From Perilla frutescens (Eukaryota > Streptophyta > Magnoliopsida > Lamiales > Lamiaceae): DNA of 64,000 bases. Every line of letters starts with the position of its first letter. The first letter of the stretch is position 1. Under the pieces are notes generated by a model. That model was not told where the DNA came from, made no database searches, and saw only the letters and a list, made by a program, of their open reading frames with translations. Both the position numbers and the translations under genes were made by a program. Shown here piece by piece: positions 43,979 to 56,130 of this stretch. The stretch spans positions 6,657,001 to 6,721,000 of the forward strand of contig BRKX01000007.1 of NCBI GenBank assembly GCA_026008535.1, in the 5' to 3' direction.

Positions 43979-46900
43979 ATGGCTCGACAACCTAACAACC
44001 AAAATCAGGAGGACACTCCACTACCAAACACAGAGGCTGAACAGTTCGTGCCATAACTAATCATCGCACTACAAAGTTTTGTTCAACAACAAACTACAGA
44101 GAATGCTAGAAATGCTACACCTGCTGTATCAAGTACTAATGAGGTGATCGAGCAGTTTCGCCGCTACACTCCACCCCGGTTTAATGGTCGGAGTGGACCG
44201 CTTGCTTTGGAAGAGTGGATCATGGAGCTGGAGCGGATATTTGAACATATTGAATGTGCCGAAGCACATAAAGTTTCATGTGCTGTTTTTCAGTTCACTG
44301 AGGATGCGGGCCATTGGTGGAAATCTTATAGGAATGGCATGACAGCTGAAGAGCGGCAAGAATTAACCTGGGATAAGTTCAAACAAATTGTTATGGAAAA
44401 GTACTTCTCCACTTCTTTCCGCATTCAGAAGCAGACTGAATTCCTAGAACTCAAGCAAGGAAACCTATCGGTTACGGAATATGAACGGAGATTCAACCAG
44501 CTATCATGGTATGCAGCACGTTTATTGGAGACTAAAGAGCAAAAGGCTGAATGGTTCATGAGAGGCCTTCGACCGGAGATACGTGGTATCTTGGCTGCAC
44601 AAAGGATCACTGAGTATGGCCAAGCAGTTAGACAAGCCCATGAAGTAGCTACTGGACTGGAAGGTGATAGAGTTGCCCCTCGGAACTCTGATCACAATGG
44701 GAAGAGGAAGTGGAATGACCGGAGCAGAGGACGAGGAGATTTTCCTGCAAAAAGAGAAAGGACTGATGCCCGTCCCCCGAATGGACCACCAGTGAGAAAT
44801 CCACTCTGTCCGGATTGTAAGAAGCCACACACGGGACCCTGTTTCTGGCACAACCGTGTTTGTTACCATTGTCATGAACCGGGGCATATCGCACCAAATT
44901 GTCCAAAGAAAAGAGGTGAGGAACCGAAAAGAGGTGGAAATGCTAGACTCTTTGCTTTTACACACCAAGATGCGGGAGATGGCAGTGGCACGATGTCAGG
45001 TATGATATCTATTTTTGGAATGCCAGCATTAGCTTTGTTTGACTCCGGAGCATCGCACTCCTTTATCTCTTCTGAACTTTGTGCTAAAGTAGGAATGGAC
45101 ATTGATGTAGCGAACTTAGCTCTTGATGTAAGAATCCTTTCAGGAGAGACGTTAAGGACCAATAAAATGGCTAAGAATGTTAGAATGAATTTGGGAGGAA
45201 AGGAATTAGTTGCCGATCTTTATACCCTTGAGATGAGAGATTTTGATTTAATCTTGGGAATGGATTGGTTAAGCAGCAATTTTGCGACAATACGTTGTCA
45301 TGATCGAGAAGTGGTATTTCAAAGGCCTGAGAAAAAGGAGTTCACATTTCATGGAGCTAAGTTAGGTGGACGACCCAAGATAATATCAGCAATGAAGGCA
45401 GTAAAATCCTTAAGAAAAGATGGATGTCAAGGATTCTTGGTAAACATTGTTGGAACAACACCTGCAACACCAACAGTGGATAGCGTGCCAGTAGCCAAGG
45501 AGTTTGTGGATGTATTTCCCGAAGAAATACCTGGACTACCACCTAATCGCCAAGTGGAGTTCACAATTGATTTGATGCCTGGGGTAGCCCCAGTGTCCAA
45601 GGCCCCATACCGGATGGCACCATCAGAGTTACAAGAGTTAAAGATGCAACTCCAAGAGCTTTTGGACCAAGGTTATATTCGTCCGAGTGTCTCACCATGG
45701 GGAGCGCCAGTACTATTTGTGAAAAAGAAGGATGGCAGCATGAGAATGTGCATCGATTATCGTACTTTGAATCAGCTCACGATAAAGAACAAATATCCTT
45801 TACCAAGGATTGAAGATTTGTTCGATCAGTTAAAAGGAGCAAGTGTGTTCTCGAAGATAGATCTGAGGTCGGGGTATCACCAATTGAAAGTGAAGGAGGA
45901 GGATATTCCTAAAATGGCTTTTAGGACGAGATATGGCCACTATGAATTCGTGGTGATGCCTTTTGGATTGTCAAATGCCCCAGCGGTATTTATGGATCTG
46001 ATGAATCATGTTTTTCATCCTTATCTAGACAAATTTGTTATTGTGTTCATCGATGACATCTTGGTGTACTCGAAGAATAAAGAGGAACACGAAGCACATC
46101 TAAGGACGGTGTTGGAGACCTTGAGGAAAGAGAAGTTGTATGCCAAATTTAAGAAATGTGAGTTTTGGTTGGATCGTATAGCTTTTCTAGGTCATGTAGT
46201 GACTGCTGAAGGTATTGAGGTAGATCCGGCAAAAGTAGAAGCTGTGAGCAATTGGGTTCCACCCACCAATGCAGGGGAAATAAGAAGTTTTCTTGGTTTG
46301 GCGGGATACTATCGAAGATTTATAGAGGGATTTTCCAAAATAGCCGGACCGCTTACACAGTTAACACGCAAAGGAGTACTATTTGAATGGACCAAGAAAT
46401 GTGAAGAGAGTTTCCAAGAGCTAAAATGGAGGTTGGTAACTGCACCAGTGTTAACTATTCCTGATGGATCGAAGGGATATGTGATTTATAGTGACGCATC
46501 GAAATTGGGCTTAGGTTGTGTGTTGATGCAAGAAAGAAAAGTGGTTGCTTATGCCTCTAGACAATTGAAGTCGCATGAGTGGAACTACCCTACACATGAT
46601 TTGGAATTGGCTGCAGTAGTTCATGCGTTGAAGATTTGGAGACATTACCTTTATGGAGGTAAATGTGAGATCTATACGGATCACAAGAGCCTAAAATATT
46701 TCTTCACTCAGAAGGAATTGAACATGGGTCAAAGGAGATGGTTGGAGTTAGTCAAGGACTATGATTGTGCTATCATGTATCATCCCGGAAAGGCTAATGT
46801 AGTCGCTGATGCGCTCAGTCGAAAGAGAGAAGTAAACCCGGCAAGGTTATTGACACAACAAGAGGAGCTAATTAAGGACTTTGAGAAGTTAAGCCTCGAA

Positions 46901-48445
46901 GTTTTGGCGACACCTAGTGATTCTAATGCGGTGATTGCAGCTTTGGTGATTCAACCCACACTCCGAGATCGAATTAGGAACACTCAAAAAGATGATGAGT
47001 TTTTAGAAAGAATGAGAGTAAAAGAAGTTTCAAATGACGTAAAGGGTTTTACGGTGTCTTCAGATGGGATACTCCTATTTGGAGGAAGAATTTGTGTTCC
47101 AAATAATGAGTTGAGAAAAGAAATCTTAGATGAAGCACATCGCACTCCGTACACAGCTCACCCTGGAGGAACAAAGATGTATCAAGATTTGAAGAGAAGC
47201 TTCTGGTGGTATGGTATGAAGAGGGCAATTGGGAATTATGTTGCTCGATGTTTGGCCTGTTAACAAGTGAAAGCGGAGCATCAAAGACCATCTGGGTTAT
47301 TGCACTCTCTAGAGATACCAGAATGGAAATGGGAACATATCACAATGGACTTCGTGGTTAGACTTCCTAAAACGGTGAAGAATCATGATGCAGTTTGGGT
47401 CATAGTTGATCGTTTGACTAAATCGGCTCACTTCTTGCCAATAAAGATGACATTCACAATGGATCAGTTTGCTCAACTCTATATCCGAGAGATAGTTCGA
47501 TTGCATGGGGTGCCAGTATCTATAATATCAGATAGAGATCCTCAATTTACTTCTAGATTTTGGAGCAGTTTGCATACAGCTTTGGGAACCAAGTTGAAAT
47601 TTTCAACTGCTTATCATCCACAGACGGATGGCCAGTCGGAGAGAACTATACAAACTTTAGAAGATATGCTCTGAACGTGTGTTATGGATATTGGGGGGAG
47701 TTGGGAGACCCTTTTGCCATTGATTGAGTTTGCCTACAACAACAACTTTCACTCCAGTATTGGCATGGCTCCATATGAAGCACTCTATGGGAGAAAGTGT
47801 AGGTCACCGGCTTATTGGGATGAAGTTGGAAAGATGAAGATTTTGGGCCCTGAGATCATCGAGAAAACAGTGGAGGTGGTTGAGGTGGTTGAGAATATCC
47901 GTAACAACATTAAAGTTGCTCAAGACAGACAAAGATCATATGCTAATAAGAGAATAAAGGATTTGCATTTTGCTGTTGGTGATAACGTGTTTCTAAAAGT
48001 TGCTCCTATGAAAGGAGTGTTGCGTTTTGGTAAAAAGAGGAAGCTAAGACCTCGTTTTATCGGGCCATTTAAAATTCTGGAACGGATTGGTGATGTGGCT
48101 TATCGCCTAGCTTTACCTCCTGGCTTGTCTTTAGTTCACAATGTGTTCCACGTTTCTATGTTAAGAAAGTATCTACATGAGCAAGGTCAAACCATCAACC
48201 ATGAAGAGGTGCAACTCAACAAAGACCTAACTTATGAAGAGGAACCGGTTGCCATTCTCGACCGAAAAATGCACGAGTTGAGGAATCATCAAGTAACATT
48301 AATTAGAGTGCAATGGAGTAGGCATGGAACGGAAGAGGCAACTTGGGAACGCGAAGATGAGATTCTAGCAAAGTACCCGTCATTAGGACAACCCGGTAAG
48401 ACCAATTTCGAGGACGAAATTTCTTTTAAGTTGGTAGGGTTGTAA
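43979..48445 (+). pseudogene. Gypsy gag-pol with chromodomain, three stop codons
   Basis: A single frame from ATG 43979 to TAA 48443-48445. Order: gag capsid region (about 44130-44640), zinc knuckle CYHCHEPGHIAPNC (about 44860), protease LFDSGASHSF (about 45035), RT with YPLPRIEDLF and FIDDILVYSK (about 46050), RNase H with YSDASKLGLGCVL and YTDHKSLKYF, integrase with the H...C...C finger, DRLTKSAHFLP, ISDRDPQFTS and YHPQTDGQSERT, then a chromodomain near the C-terminus (WSRHGTEEATWEREDEI). Internal stops are TAA 44054-44056 (codon 26), TAA 47261-47263 (in the integrase finger) and TGA 47672-47674 (after LEDML). No frameshifts. The stop codon overlaps the first five bases of the 3' LTR. Not autonomous now, unless readthrough occurs. 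Confidence 0.93.
48429..48440 (+). other. Gypsy polypurine tract, weak
   Basis: AGTTGGTAGGGT sits directly before the 3' LTR, where the polypurine tract must be. It is interrupted by T residues, poorer than in active elements. Confidence 0.55.
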
Positions 48446-49322
48446 CATCCCGTTTTTTTTCTTTATATTTAATAGTTTTAAATAATTAATTAATTAATTT
48501 AAATTTCTCTATTTAATATTTTCTTTAGTGGAGATTGGACCTTGGATTTAATTTATTTGGTTTTGAAATTCCTTGATGGGCTATGAGGAGTTGTACAATA
48601 TCTAATTTATATATTTTTAGTGGGCTTTAGGAATTTTATTAGTGGATTTTGGTTAAAAGAAACTGAATCTAGATTAAGATCAAGGTCAAATACATGTACG
48701 TAGGTAATTGGAGTTTTTTTTTTCCCACGTTAAAACCTATACCAATCTTTATACCATTTTTTTTCATACAAAGAAAAAGGGAGAGTATAAATCAAGGATT
48801 TTTGAATTTGTTATTTTGGTAAGGTCAACCTATAAAGTTTAGGAAATGATCTTCGTCTAATATTTTTATTATGGAATAGATAGCTCAATTGATATTTTCC
48901 TAAGATAAATAAAATATTAATGAAATACTTCATCTTAAACAGAATTCATTTTTTTTCTTTACACAAAAACACTAATCACAAAATGGTTGCTCGGGCGATT
49001 TCCGTGAAGAACTCCAAGAATTTTAACTTTTGTCTTTCAACGTCGAGTTCTGCAATTTTCTACCTATCTGGTATAATTTCTGAGCAACCTAATGTTTATT
49101 TTAGTTTTTACTAAATGTTTACGACTCTTCGAGATATTTCGATAGATGATTATCCTACAATTATTCGTAGAAAAATCTCTAGTTGTTGTCACATAAAATT
49201 TCATTTTTTTTATTTGTAGCCGTAACTGTCCAGTTTCGGATTCATATTTCTCTCCATCAACAAAAAAAAAATCACTACAGTGTAGTAGAAATCAATTTCT
49301 TCTAAACTCATAAGCATGCACG

Positions 49323-49361
<39 letters not shown>

Positions 49362-51039
49362 TAGAAGATTTTTATATCATCATCCTTGTAGAGTGGACAC
49401 TAGGGTAATGATGACTCTAAATAACAGTAGATCGAAATTTTTCTTAGAAGAAGAGAACATAATATGTATCTATATATATATATATATTGGAAAAATAATA
49501 GACTGCATGATCTAGAAAGATGAATAAATATATGGGAGTTTGTAGCTAATGATGAATGATCATGGGTTGGCAGTAGATACGAATGCATGGTGAGGGATTG
49601 ATAATTATATTCTTGTGTAATTATCAAAGACAAATGTTTATTTTTTTTATTTTATTTTTATTTTTTTTAAATTCGAAAATGCCTTTGGAAATACAAAGTT
49701 TGTCTATTCTGTTTGATTTATAAATTTCTTGATAGTCCAAAATAGTATTCTTTCTAAAGTCAATATATATGACCCCGTAAGTGTGTTTATAAATTATTTT
49801 CAGAATTTAAGTTACACTAGAATCTGTTAAAACTCGTGCACTTTTAAATCATTATTTGGTACGAAATTTAGTTTTAATCTACTTGTTCCGAGTTTTTAAA
49901 AATATTCCAGATTTTTATATTAATATCTTAGTTAAAATTTCAGATTTATTTAGTTAGAATGAATTGTTTTGGTCCTTATAGCGTTCGGTAATTATTTTTT
50001 TTTAAATAGGTGCGGCGAAATTTGGATCCTCATCCAACGTGTGATATTTCGTGGTTATTTTATTCGCTCTACTTGTTGAGGTGGGTAACCAATTTAAAGT
50101 TATGTTGTGTGTGGGTAACCTATTTAAAGTATCAATTCCTTTATATGGGTAATCAATTTAAAGTTACGTTTTGAGTGGGTAAATGCATTTTAATGTGAGT
50201 CTTTATCCTTGTGATTTATAAATTTATTTAAAGTTGATGCTTTGAAATTGTGTTTGAAATAGATGAATCATTGATTATTATTGAAAGTTATAAGATATGT
50301 TTGGATGTGTTGAGAAATATTTTATTGTCCAACATAAATTGTCGTTCATGAATTGTGGTGGAATAACTATGTGTTTGAATATGTCCTGTGTACAGTTGAT
50401 GTATGAGTCTATTATTCTTCATGTGTGATGTGGAATAATATGATTGAGATTCCTCCTTCGTGATGTGGAATCATTCCTCCTTAGTGATGTGGAATGTTAT
50501 TTTCTATAATTCTTCCTTTGTGATGTGGAATTATAGATGGGTTATACCACTATTCTACGATTTATTTTATTGTTGGACAAGCAAAAGAAAAGGAAAAAAA
50601 AATGAGAATTTTTAAATCACATCCCGTGTATCCCCCTCACTGAGTACGATTTATAAGTACTCATCCCACATTTTTTTGAAATGTTTTTTTCAGGTAATTG
50701 AGCCTGGAGCTGCGAGGAGGAAATGGGGTGGTCGTGGTTATATGTTTTTACTTATCAAAAACTAATAATTAGACTTTATTGCTTTAATTAAAACTTCTAG
50801 ACCTGGAAATCCTTTGGTTGTTCGCTTTGATTGAGTTAATTATTGCTAGACGTTAGTGGAAATATTTCTATGGATTTATTTATTATATAATTTGGGGTTT
50901 AATCATCAAATTAAGATTTTTATTAGTTTGTATTTTGTTATTAGGAAAATAAAAATAAAAATTGTTGATTCTATTTTATTCCGCATTTAAATAATAAAGA
51001 AAAAGTAGCATTTTAAATTATTAAATTTAGGGTGTTACA
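48441..51039 (+). repeat. Gypsy 3' LTR
   Basis: 2599 bp, TGTAACATCCCG to AGGGTGTTACA, matching the 5' LTR along its whole length. Differences seen: A for G in GATTGGACC, C for T in TTAAACAGAATTC, one short repeat unit fewer near 50460, and a longer (TA)n run near 49330. Confidence 0.92.
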
Positions 51040-51416
51040 GCAACCCAAAACTCACACAGGCAACTCCACCTCACACAAACCCACGACTAACCCGCCGCTT
51101 GACCCAGAATACTTGCATGAAGAGACCCCAGAGAGAAGCTAGATGAACTGGGATAGAGAAAGAGTATGAGCACAGAGCTCCAAGCACGTAGCTTGTTCTA
51201 GGGTTTGTAAGAAGTGAAGAAGGAGAAGAAGATCAGAGAGTGAGAGTGAAAGGGATGATTGAACAGTGAAGTCCCAGGCTTCATTTAAAGAAGCATAAGA
51301 AATCAAAGGGTCACATTGGAATAGAGCAATGGGTGGCTCAAGATGTGCTGTCAATAAATAAAAGAGATGGGCCAGTAATTGGGCCTAACAGATGGGTCAA
51401 ATTACACAACATATGT

Positions 51417-53104
51417 AATATTATATTAATTAATATTTTATTATATCTTTTATATAACACGCACACATACTAAGCTAATAAACACACATACGAACACCGT
51501 TACATGTATAGACAATAATAAAAAAGAAATATATAAATCTAATAATATACGAATTACATACAAAAGTGAAATCTGAAAAAAATATAATAATTAAACACTC
51601 GATCCAATAGCAGTAATGATGCAGTACAAAATACAATAAAGTGGCATTATGAAGCTTCTTAAATGATTAAATAATACAATTTTTATTATTATCTGCTGAT
51701 ATTGAAAGTCTCGTGCACTTCTGGCAATAAAGTTTGTGTTTGGATATAGTTTTAACAATTGTTGCATGCTTGTCGATTTTAGAGTTTCTTACTTGCTTTC
51801 TATTTCTTCTTGTTGTCAACTTGTGATTGTTTTACGTTTCAATATTTTCTGTTCCTTTCACTTCTACAATAAACTTCCTCTATATTCCTCTGTGTGTTTC
51901 TCTCCCACAACCGAACATGAATTCTGGCTGATGAGAAAGTAGGGCTTCAGGGGCGACGCATGAGGTGTTGGAGTTGTGCTGGATTCATTGAGTGAGAAAA
52001 TATCACAGATGAGAGAGACTGGTAAAGATAACATGGCATATATTTGGGGATCTTTAATTTTAATTTGATCAAGAAAACTGTCGTGCATCCTACTCAAGTA
52101 TAAAATCACGTTTAGGCTGGAAACAAAACTGCTTATTTTATTAGCTTTAGAATTTAGATAGATAGCCAACGGTTCGGTACCTTTTTTAAATGGTTTTAAA
52201 TAGATAGCCAACGTTTGGCGACCACCACAGAGGTAGTTAATTGTGTGTGCAAGATATTAGAATTTTCTAAATCTTCTCGATTATTCAACCGATGCATCAC
52301 AATCTTGAAGATATGTGTATATTGAATATTTTATATATTTTCTATCATGAAATGCATTTTTTTCAATAAAATACAACTAAACGTAAAATATCAAAGTTAT
52401 CCCTCTATTATGTTTTTATATAATATATATAGATATAGACTAGTGCATTACATGCGTGTTGCTCGTCGATCAAAATTTTGTTTAAATTTTAAAAGACAAT
52501 TTATTCGTAAATATATACACTGAATAGTTTAGTTTATATAAACAACAAAAATATAGTTTATATATATATATATATATACATAATTCTACAAATATTGAAA
52601 TATTTATTTGTATACATTTGTCATTCAAAATCGTTGTTTAAAGTCCCATTGTCTTTCGCTGTGGACAATTGACAACGATTGATACTTGTAGTTTTGCATG
52701 TGAGAATGGTGCATAACCATTTTAAAAAATTGACCGTTGTAAATTACTATAAACCACAACCTTTTGTTTAAATAACATCATTTTTCAATGCTTAGAATCG
52801 AGCGATAGATGACGAATTTTTCAAAATCGTTGTAATATGATCAGGATAGATAATGGTTTATCATAATAGTCGTTATCTTTTTCTGACATAGCTTATGTAA
52901 AAACTATTATATTTTTCTGTTAATTTTGAAAATTAAAACCTTAGTTATTTTTGTAAAAGTGTTTGAACAAGATTGTGTTATTCTATTTTTAAATGTCAAT
53001 CATATAATAAACAAGGTTATAAAAATAAAATATATTATTGAATTTATTTTTGTTTCTTATATTTTATTTTATTTTAAAATTTAAATGACATAATAATGAA
53101 CTTT
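51417..53104. other. Intergenic DNA between the two copia complexes
   Basis: AT-rich. The minus-strand ORF 52211-51864 (115 codons) has no recognised domain and no homologous-looking neighbour. A direct repeat ATAGATAGCCAACG occurs at about 52158 and 52201. Confidence 0.45.
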
Positions 53105-53109
53105 ATTAA

Positions 53110-53480
53110 TGTTATAAAGAACTACACGTTTTGGTATTCGTTACACACTGAATTACAAAGAACACGAAAGGAATAGAAGAGTAGAAACAATTACAACAAA
53201 CTGAAATAAACAATTTAGAACAAACTGGAACTTGAAGCAAGTTTCGACAAGCCGAGTCGAGGGGACCTCTCTCCGCAAGATAAATACGTCCCGGCTAGTG
53301 CTCACGGTTAGACGAATTGTCTCTTAAAGATGAAATGACTTTTCATACTTCTGGCAGTAGCATCACAAGTCCGACAAGGTTCCGGCGAACTAGACAATGT
53401 CGAGAACCGGGAGCTGAAACTCGAAGAGAAGATATACAAGCAATATGTATCTAAGCTTGTGCAGAATGTAGCATAGGGTG
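53110..53480 (-). repeat. Copia-2 3' LTR, truncated
   Basis: Matches 59815-60186 base for base with scattered differences: TGTTATAAAGAACTACAC at the outer end, TCGAGGGGACCTCTCTCCG in the middle, AGCTTGTGCAGAATGTAGC at the break point. Similarity ends abruptly at about 53480. Confidence 0.88.
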
Positions 53481-53712
53481 CTGATGAGTGCATCAATTGC
53501 ACTCATTTTGAGTGCATTTGATCTTGGTTATCTTGTATATATGCTGTAAATAGTGCCTCTGTGCGAGATCTGGGCTTGGATATTATTGCCCAAATACATA
53601 AATAACACAAAACACAACATCTGGGCTTGGGTGTGGACCGCCAGAATTTTTATTTTTTTAAAAATCATCACAGCCCAGGGCCTGGCCCTGTCTCAAAAGG
53701 AACCGTGGGGAC

Positions 53713-54120
53713 GTGACGGATGAGCGACTGGCATCTCTTGAAGGTATAATGACGAACATGAATCAAAATTTTACCAACTTTCAAGAGAATGTCTTTACTC
53801 AGTTCACGGATATGCGAGCGGACTTGGATACGCGTCTTGTGGACATGCTGGAAAATGTTGATAATCGATTCATGGATATGTGGGCAGACTTTGATTCAAG
53901 ATTCACGGGCCTGTAGACTCATATTGATGGTCGGTTCACCGGCATGAGGATGGAGTTCCAAGGGCTGCAGAGTAACTATTCGAATCTGCATGGGGATTTC
54001 TCCCATTTGAGGTCTGACGTCTCCGATATTGCCACCAAGATGAGACAGTGGGGTGGCATTGGATCTTCATCGCAGAATCTGTCCCAGACCTTCACACCCC
54101 CATTCCCACCCTTCTAGCAG
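53713..54120 (+). pseudogene. Coiled-coil ORF remnant of the Athila/TAT-like element
   Basis: MTDERLASLEGIMTNMNQNF, then heptad-like repeats of the form (F/V)xxMxADxDxRL/F (DTRLVDMLENVDNRFMDM), a stop at about 53914, and in the same frame HIDGRFTGMRMEFQGLQ and LRSDVSDIATKMRQWG. After 54110 it turns into Pro/Tyr-rich sequence with more stops. Such coiled-coil, Pro-rich tails occur in plant Athila/TAT elements; function not known to me. Confidence 0.55.
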
Positions 54121-54281
54121 TACCCCTATCCATACCCGGGGCCATTCCAGTTCCCGAACCAATAGAATCCCCATCCACGATCGCCCCCAGATGCTGATCC
54201 CTAGATGCAGTGTTAGTCGATCAACAATACCGCTAACCTTTCCCCCTAAACTTATTCTTACTTCGGTATTGAATAAGTTTG

Positions 54282-54298
54282 GGGGAGGGGGGTAGTCA
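54282..54298 (+). other. First polypurine-like tract
   Basis: GTTTGGGGGAGGGGGG, preceded by AATAA, 1.3 kb upstream of the second tract that adjoins the LTR. Confidence 0.5.
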
Positions 54299-55643
54299 AG
54301 TATGTATTGTTGATCTCTTTTGATTTATTATACTAACCTTTTAGATGCTTTGTTTTAGAATTGTTAAAATTAATTTTCGTTGGATGTTTTTAAATTTTAT
54401 TTAGTATTGTCATGGGATTTGTTACTTGATGTTGGATGATTTAATGATTTCATGGGTTTTGTGATATTTATAGCTTTGTATTTATTTTTGCTATGATTTA
54501 ATGATTTCATGGGTAATAGGCTTGATGTCAAGCAGGTTTAGCTATGATTTTGTGATTCAACTCCTTTCTTACTTATTGAGTTAGTGATTGCCATGCTCAG
54601 TTTTGGGAAATCTTGATTTACCTATGATGTTGTCTTTTATAAAAATAAAAAATTACATGTATAAGGACACGAATCGATATACACTTGATTTGGATTGTGA
54701 AAATATTGGTTTAACTTGTAGCCATCTCGTGAGATTTGAGCCTTGATCTTGTGTTTCATGTGTGAATCATCAATGATATTGGTATCTCTAGAACTTGCCC
54801 TATGAACTCTCTTGATTTTACAAGTTGTGCTTAGAACATCGAGATGACCTAAGGCATTCTTTGTCAAGTTTGTGCATAAAAATGTTCCTACAAATACAAC
54901 CCTCGTTAGCCCCTTTGTGCTTGTTACTGATTTTATTTGAAACCAAGGGTAGAAGGAATATGGGAATCAAGTAAGCTTGAAATAAAAGAAAAAAAATGGG
55001 AGTTATTTGTGGATTGAACAAAAATTTGTTTTGTTGAATAACCCTTTTTGATCATACGTAAATTGCGAGCCTCACAAATTGAAAGAAAAATAAATTGTAA
55101 ATTGTCAAAGAACAATCAAGAAAATCAAAATAAAGAGAGGAGTAATTAATGTTTTGTTGGCTATAAGAAGTTCTAAATCCATTTAAATTCCAAAGCAATG
55201 TGAAGGGTAGAAGAAAACTCGAAATAGTTTTGCTTGCTTAAAAAAAATGAAATAAGTTCCGGGGATTGATTTTGAAGTCACTTTTAACCTATATTTTTCC
55301 TACCCTGTCCAAAGAGCCTAACGTTGCAACCCTTAAGACCTATGTGATCCTTATTTTGAGCACACTTGTGAAAAGAGATGAGTTATTTTACAAGCATATG
55401 GTATTATACTAACATTATTCGATGTCGAGCGTATACACGTCCCTTTTTCTCCTTCAGAGGCTGAGTTTGAGTGTTGATATTCCTAATAGCAAGGGAAAGT
55501 CGTATTTTTACATATTCAATTCTTATGTATCGAAGCTTCATATCCTTATGTATGATCTTGATCTTCTTCTGAGTCATTCTTGATCTTGATTTCCCTTGTT
55601 CTCTTTTGCTTGAAGTCTTGTTTGGGGACAAACAAGAACTTAA
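54299..55643 (+). other. Non-coding spacer before the Athila/TAT-like 3' LTR
   Basis: No coding frame. Contains the stretch AGCCTAACGTTGCAACCC (about 55314), a kind of sequence seen in the spacer of these elements. Minus-strand ORFs here are low complexity or chance. Confidence 0.5.
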
Positions 55644-55654
55644 GTTTGGGGGAG
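55644..55654 (+). other. Polypurine tract next to the LTR
   Basis: GTTTGGGGGAG immediately followed by the LTR start TGATAATTGTG. Confidence 0.7.
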
Positions 55655-55793
55655 TGATAATTGTGATTTTTGTGCTTCTTTTGACTGCAACTTAGGGTTA
55701 TTTCAATATCATTTTATAAACCAATCGTACATTTTTTATGTCCAAACCCATATTTAATCCAATTATAAATTTCAGGTGTGCTATAGAAGAAAA

Positions 55794-56130
55794 CCAAGAG
55801 TCCGAGGCACAAGCGCGAGCCACAGCCCGAGTAAGGGCGCGACCCGAGTGCCCTGGGCTCGAAGCCGTGTGTCCAGACCCGCAGGTGTGAGCCACAGCAC
55901 GAGCGCGGGCACGAGTCCGGTCCGCCTCGTGGCGCGACCCACAGCATGACCGACGGCGCGAGTGAGCCCGCTCGCGCTCGCGGGCCTTTTAACTCTTGAA
56001 TTGGCACGACCTACAGTGCGACTGAGGGTGCGACCGAACCGCTTGCGCCCGCGACGCTTTCCCACATTTGCTCAGCGCGACCTACAACACGACTAAGGGC
56101 TCGACCGAGCCCGTGTCGCGCCCTGGTGCT
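55794..56130. repeat. GC-rich degenerate tandem array in the LTR
   Basis: Units of about 50-60 bp of the type GCGCGACC(T/C)ACA-CGACT-AGGG-GCGACCGAGCCC, four or five copies, with GC far above the surrounding DNA. Three overlapping minus-strand Arg/Pro/Ala-rich ORFs here come from composition. Confidence 0.7.

Larger units (their letters stand above)
40254..51039 (+). mobile_element. Ty3-gypsy chromovirus (Tekay/Del-like), nearly complete
   Basis: 10.8 kb: 5' LTR, PBS, an extra ORF, gag-pol with a C-terminal chromodomain, polypurine stretch, 3' LTR. Order PR-RT-RH-INT-chromodomain and long LTRs (2.6 kb) fit the Tekay (Del) clade. It interrupts the 5' LTR of Copia-1. Flanking pentamers are GAAAC (40249-40253) and GCAAC (51040-51044), a TSD with one later change. 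The LTRs are almost identical apart from scattered substitutions and microsatellite or short-repeat length changes, so the insertion is young compared with its host. Confidence 0.93.
31955..51411 (-). mobile_element. Copia-1: Ty1-copia relic with many nested insertions
   Basis: The outer limits are two LTRs of the same family with TSD TATGT (31950-31954 and 51412-51416). On the minus strand, the 5' LTR is 51411-40066 (split by the gypsy element), the PBS complementary to initiator tRNA-Met is 40064-40053, a degenerate RT/RNase H is 35760-33261, and the 3' LTR is 33006-31955. Gag, protease and integrase are absent. Nested inside are solo LTR A (31961-32458), solo LTR B (33587-35182), a PDI-like gene fragment (35823-36145), a hAT-like element (36286-39885) and a complete gypsy element (40254-51039). 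Its own sequence is only about 4 kb. Confidence 0.88.
40066..51411 (-). repeat. Copia-1 5' LTR, split by the gypsy element
   Basis: Two parts, 40066-40253 and 51040-51411. The first begins TATAGGGTATCAAGTCCCAC (plus strand) and the second ends AAATTACACAACA before TSD TATGT. Together they align with the LTR at 31955-33006. The terminal TGTAGGG of that LTR is TATAGGG here, a single G-to-A change. Confidence 0.85.

Noticed and set aside
44425..45542. Minus-strand ORFs under gag-pol
   Set aside because: They are shadows of the strongly coding plus strand.
51864..52211. 115-codon minus-strand ORF between the two copia complexes
   Set aside because: No recognised domain, no clear promoter or splice context, composition close to chance. 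I keep it only as a note.
55698..56065. Three overlapping Arg/Ala/Pro-rich minus-strand ORFs
   Set aside because: They follow from the GC-rich tandem array in the Athila/TAT-like LTR. Overlapping frames and no motifs.
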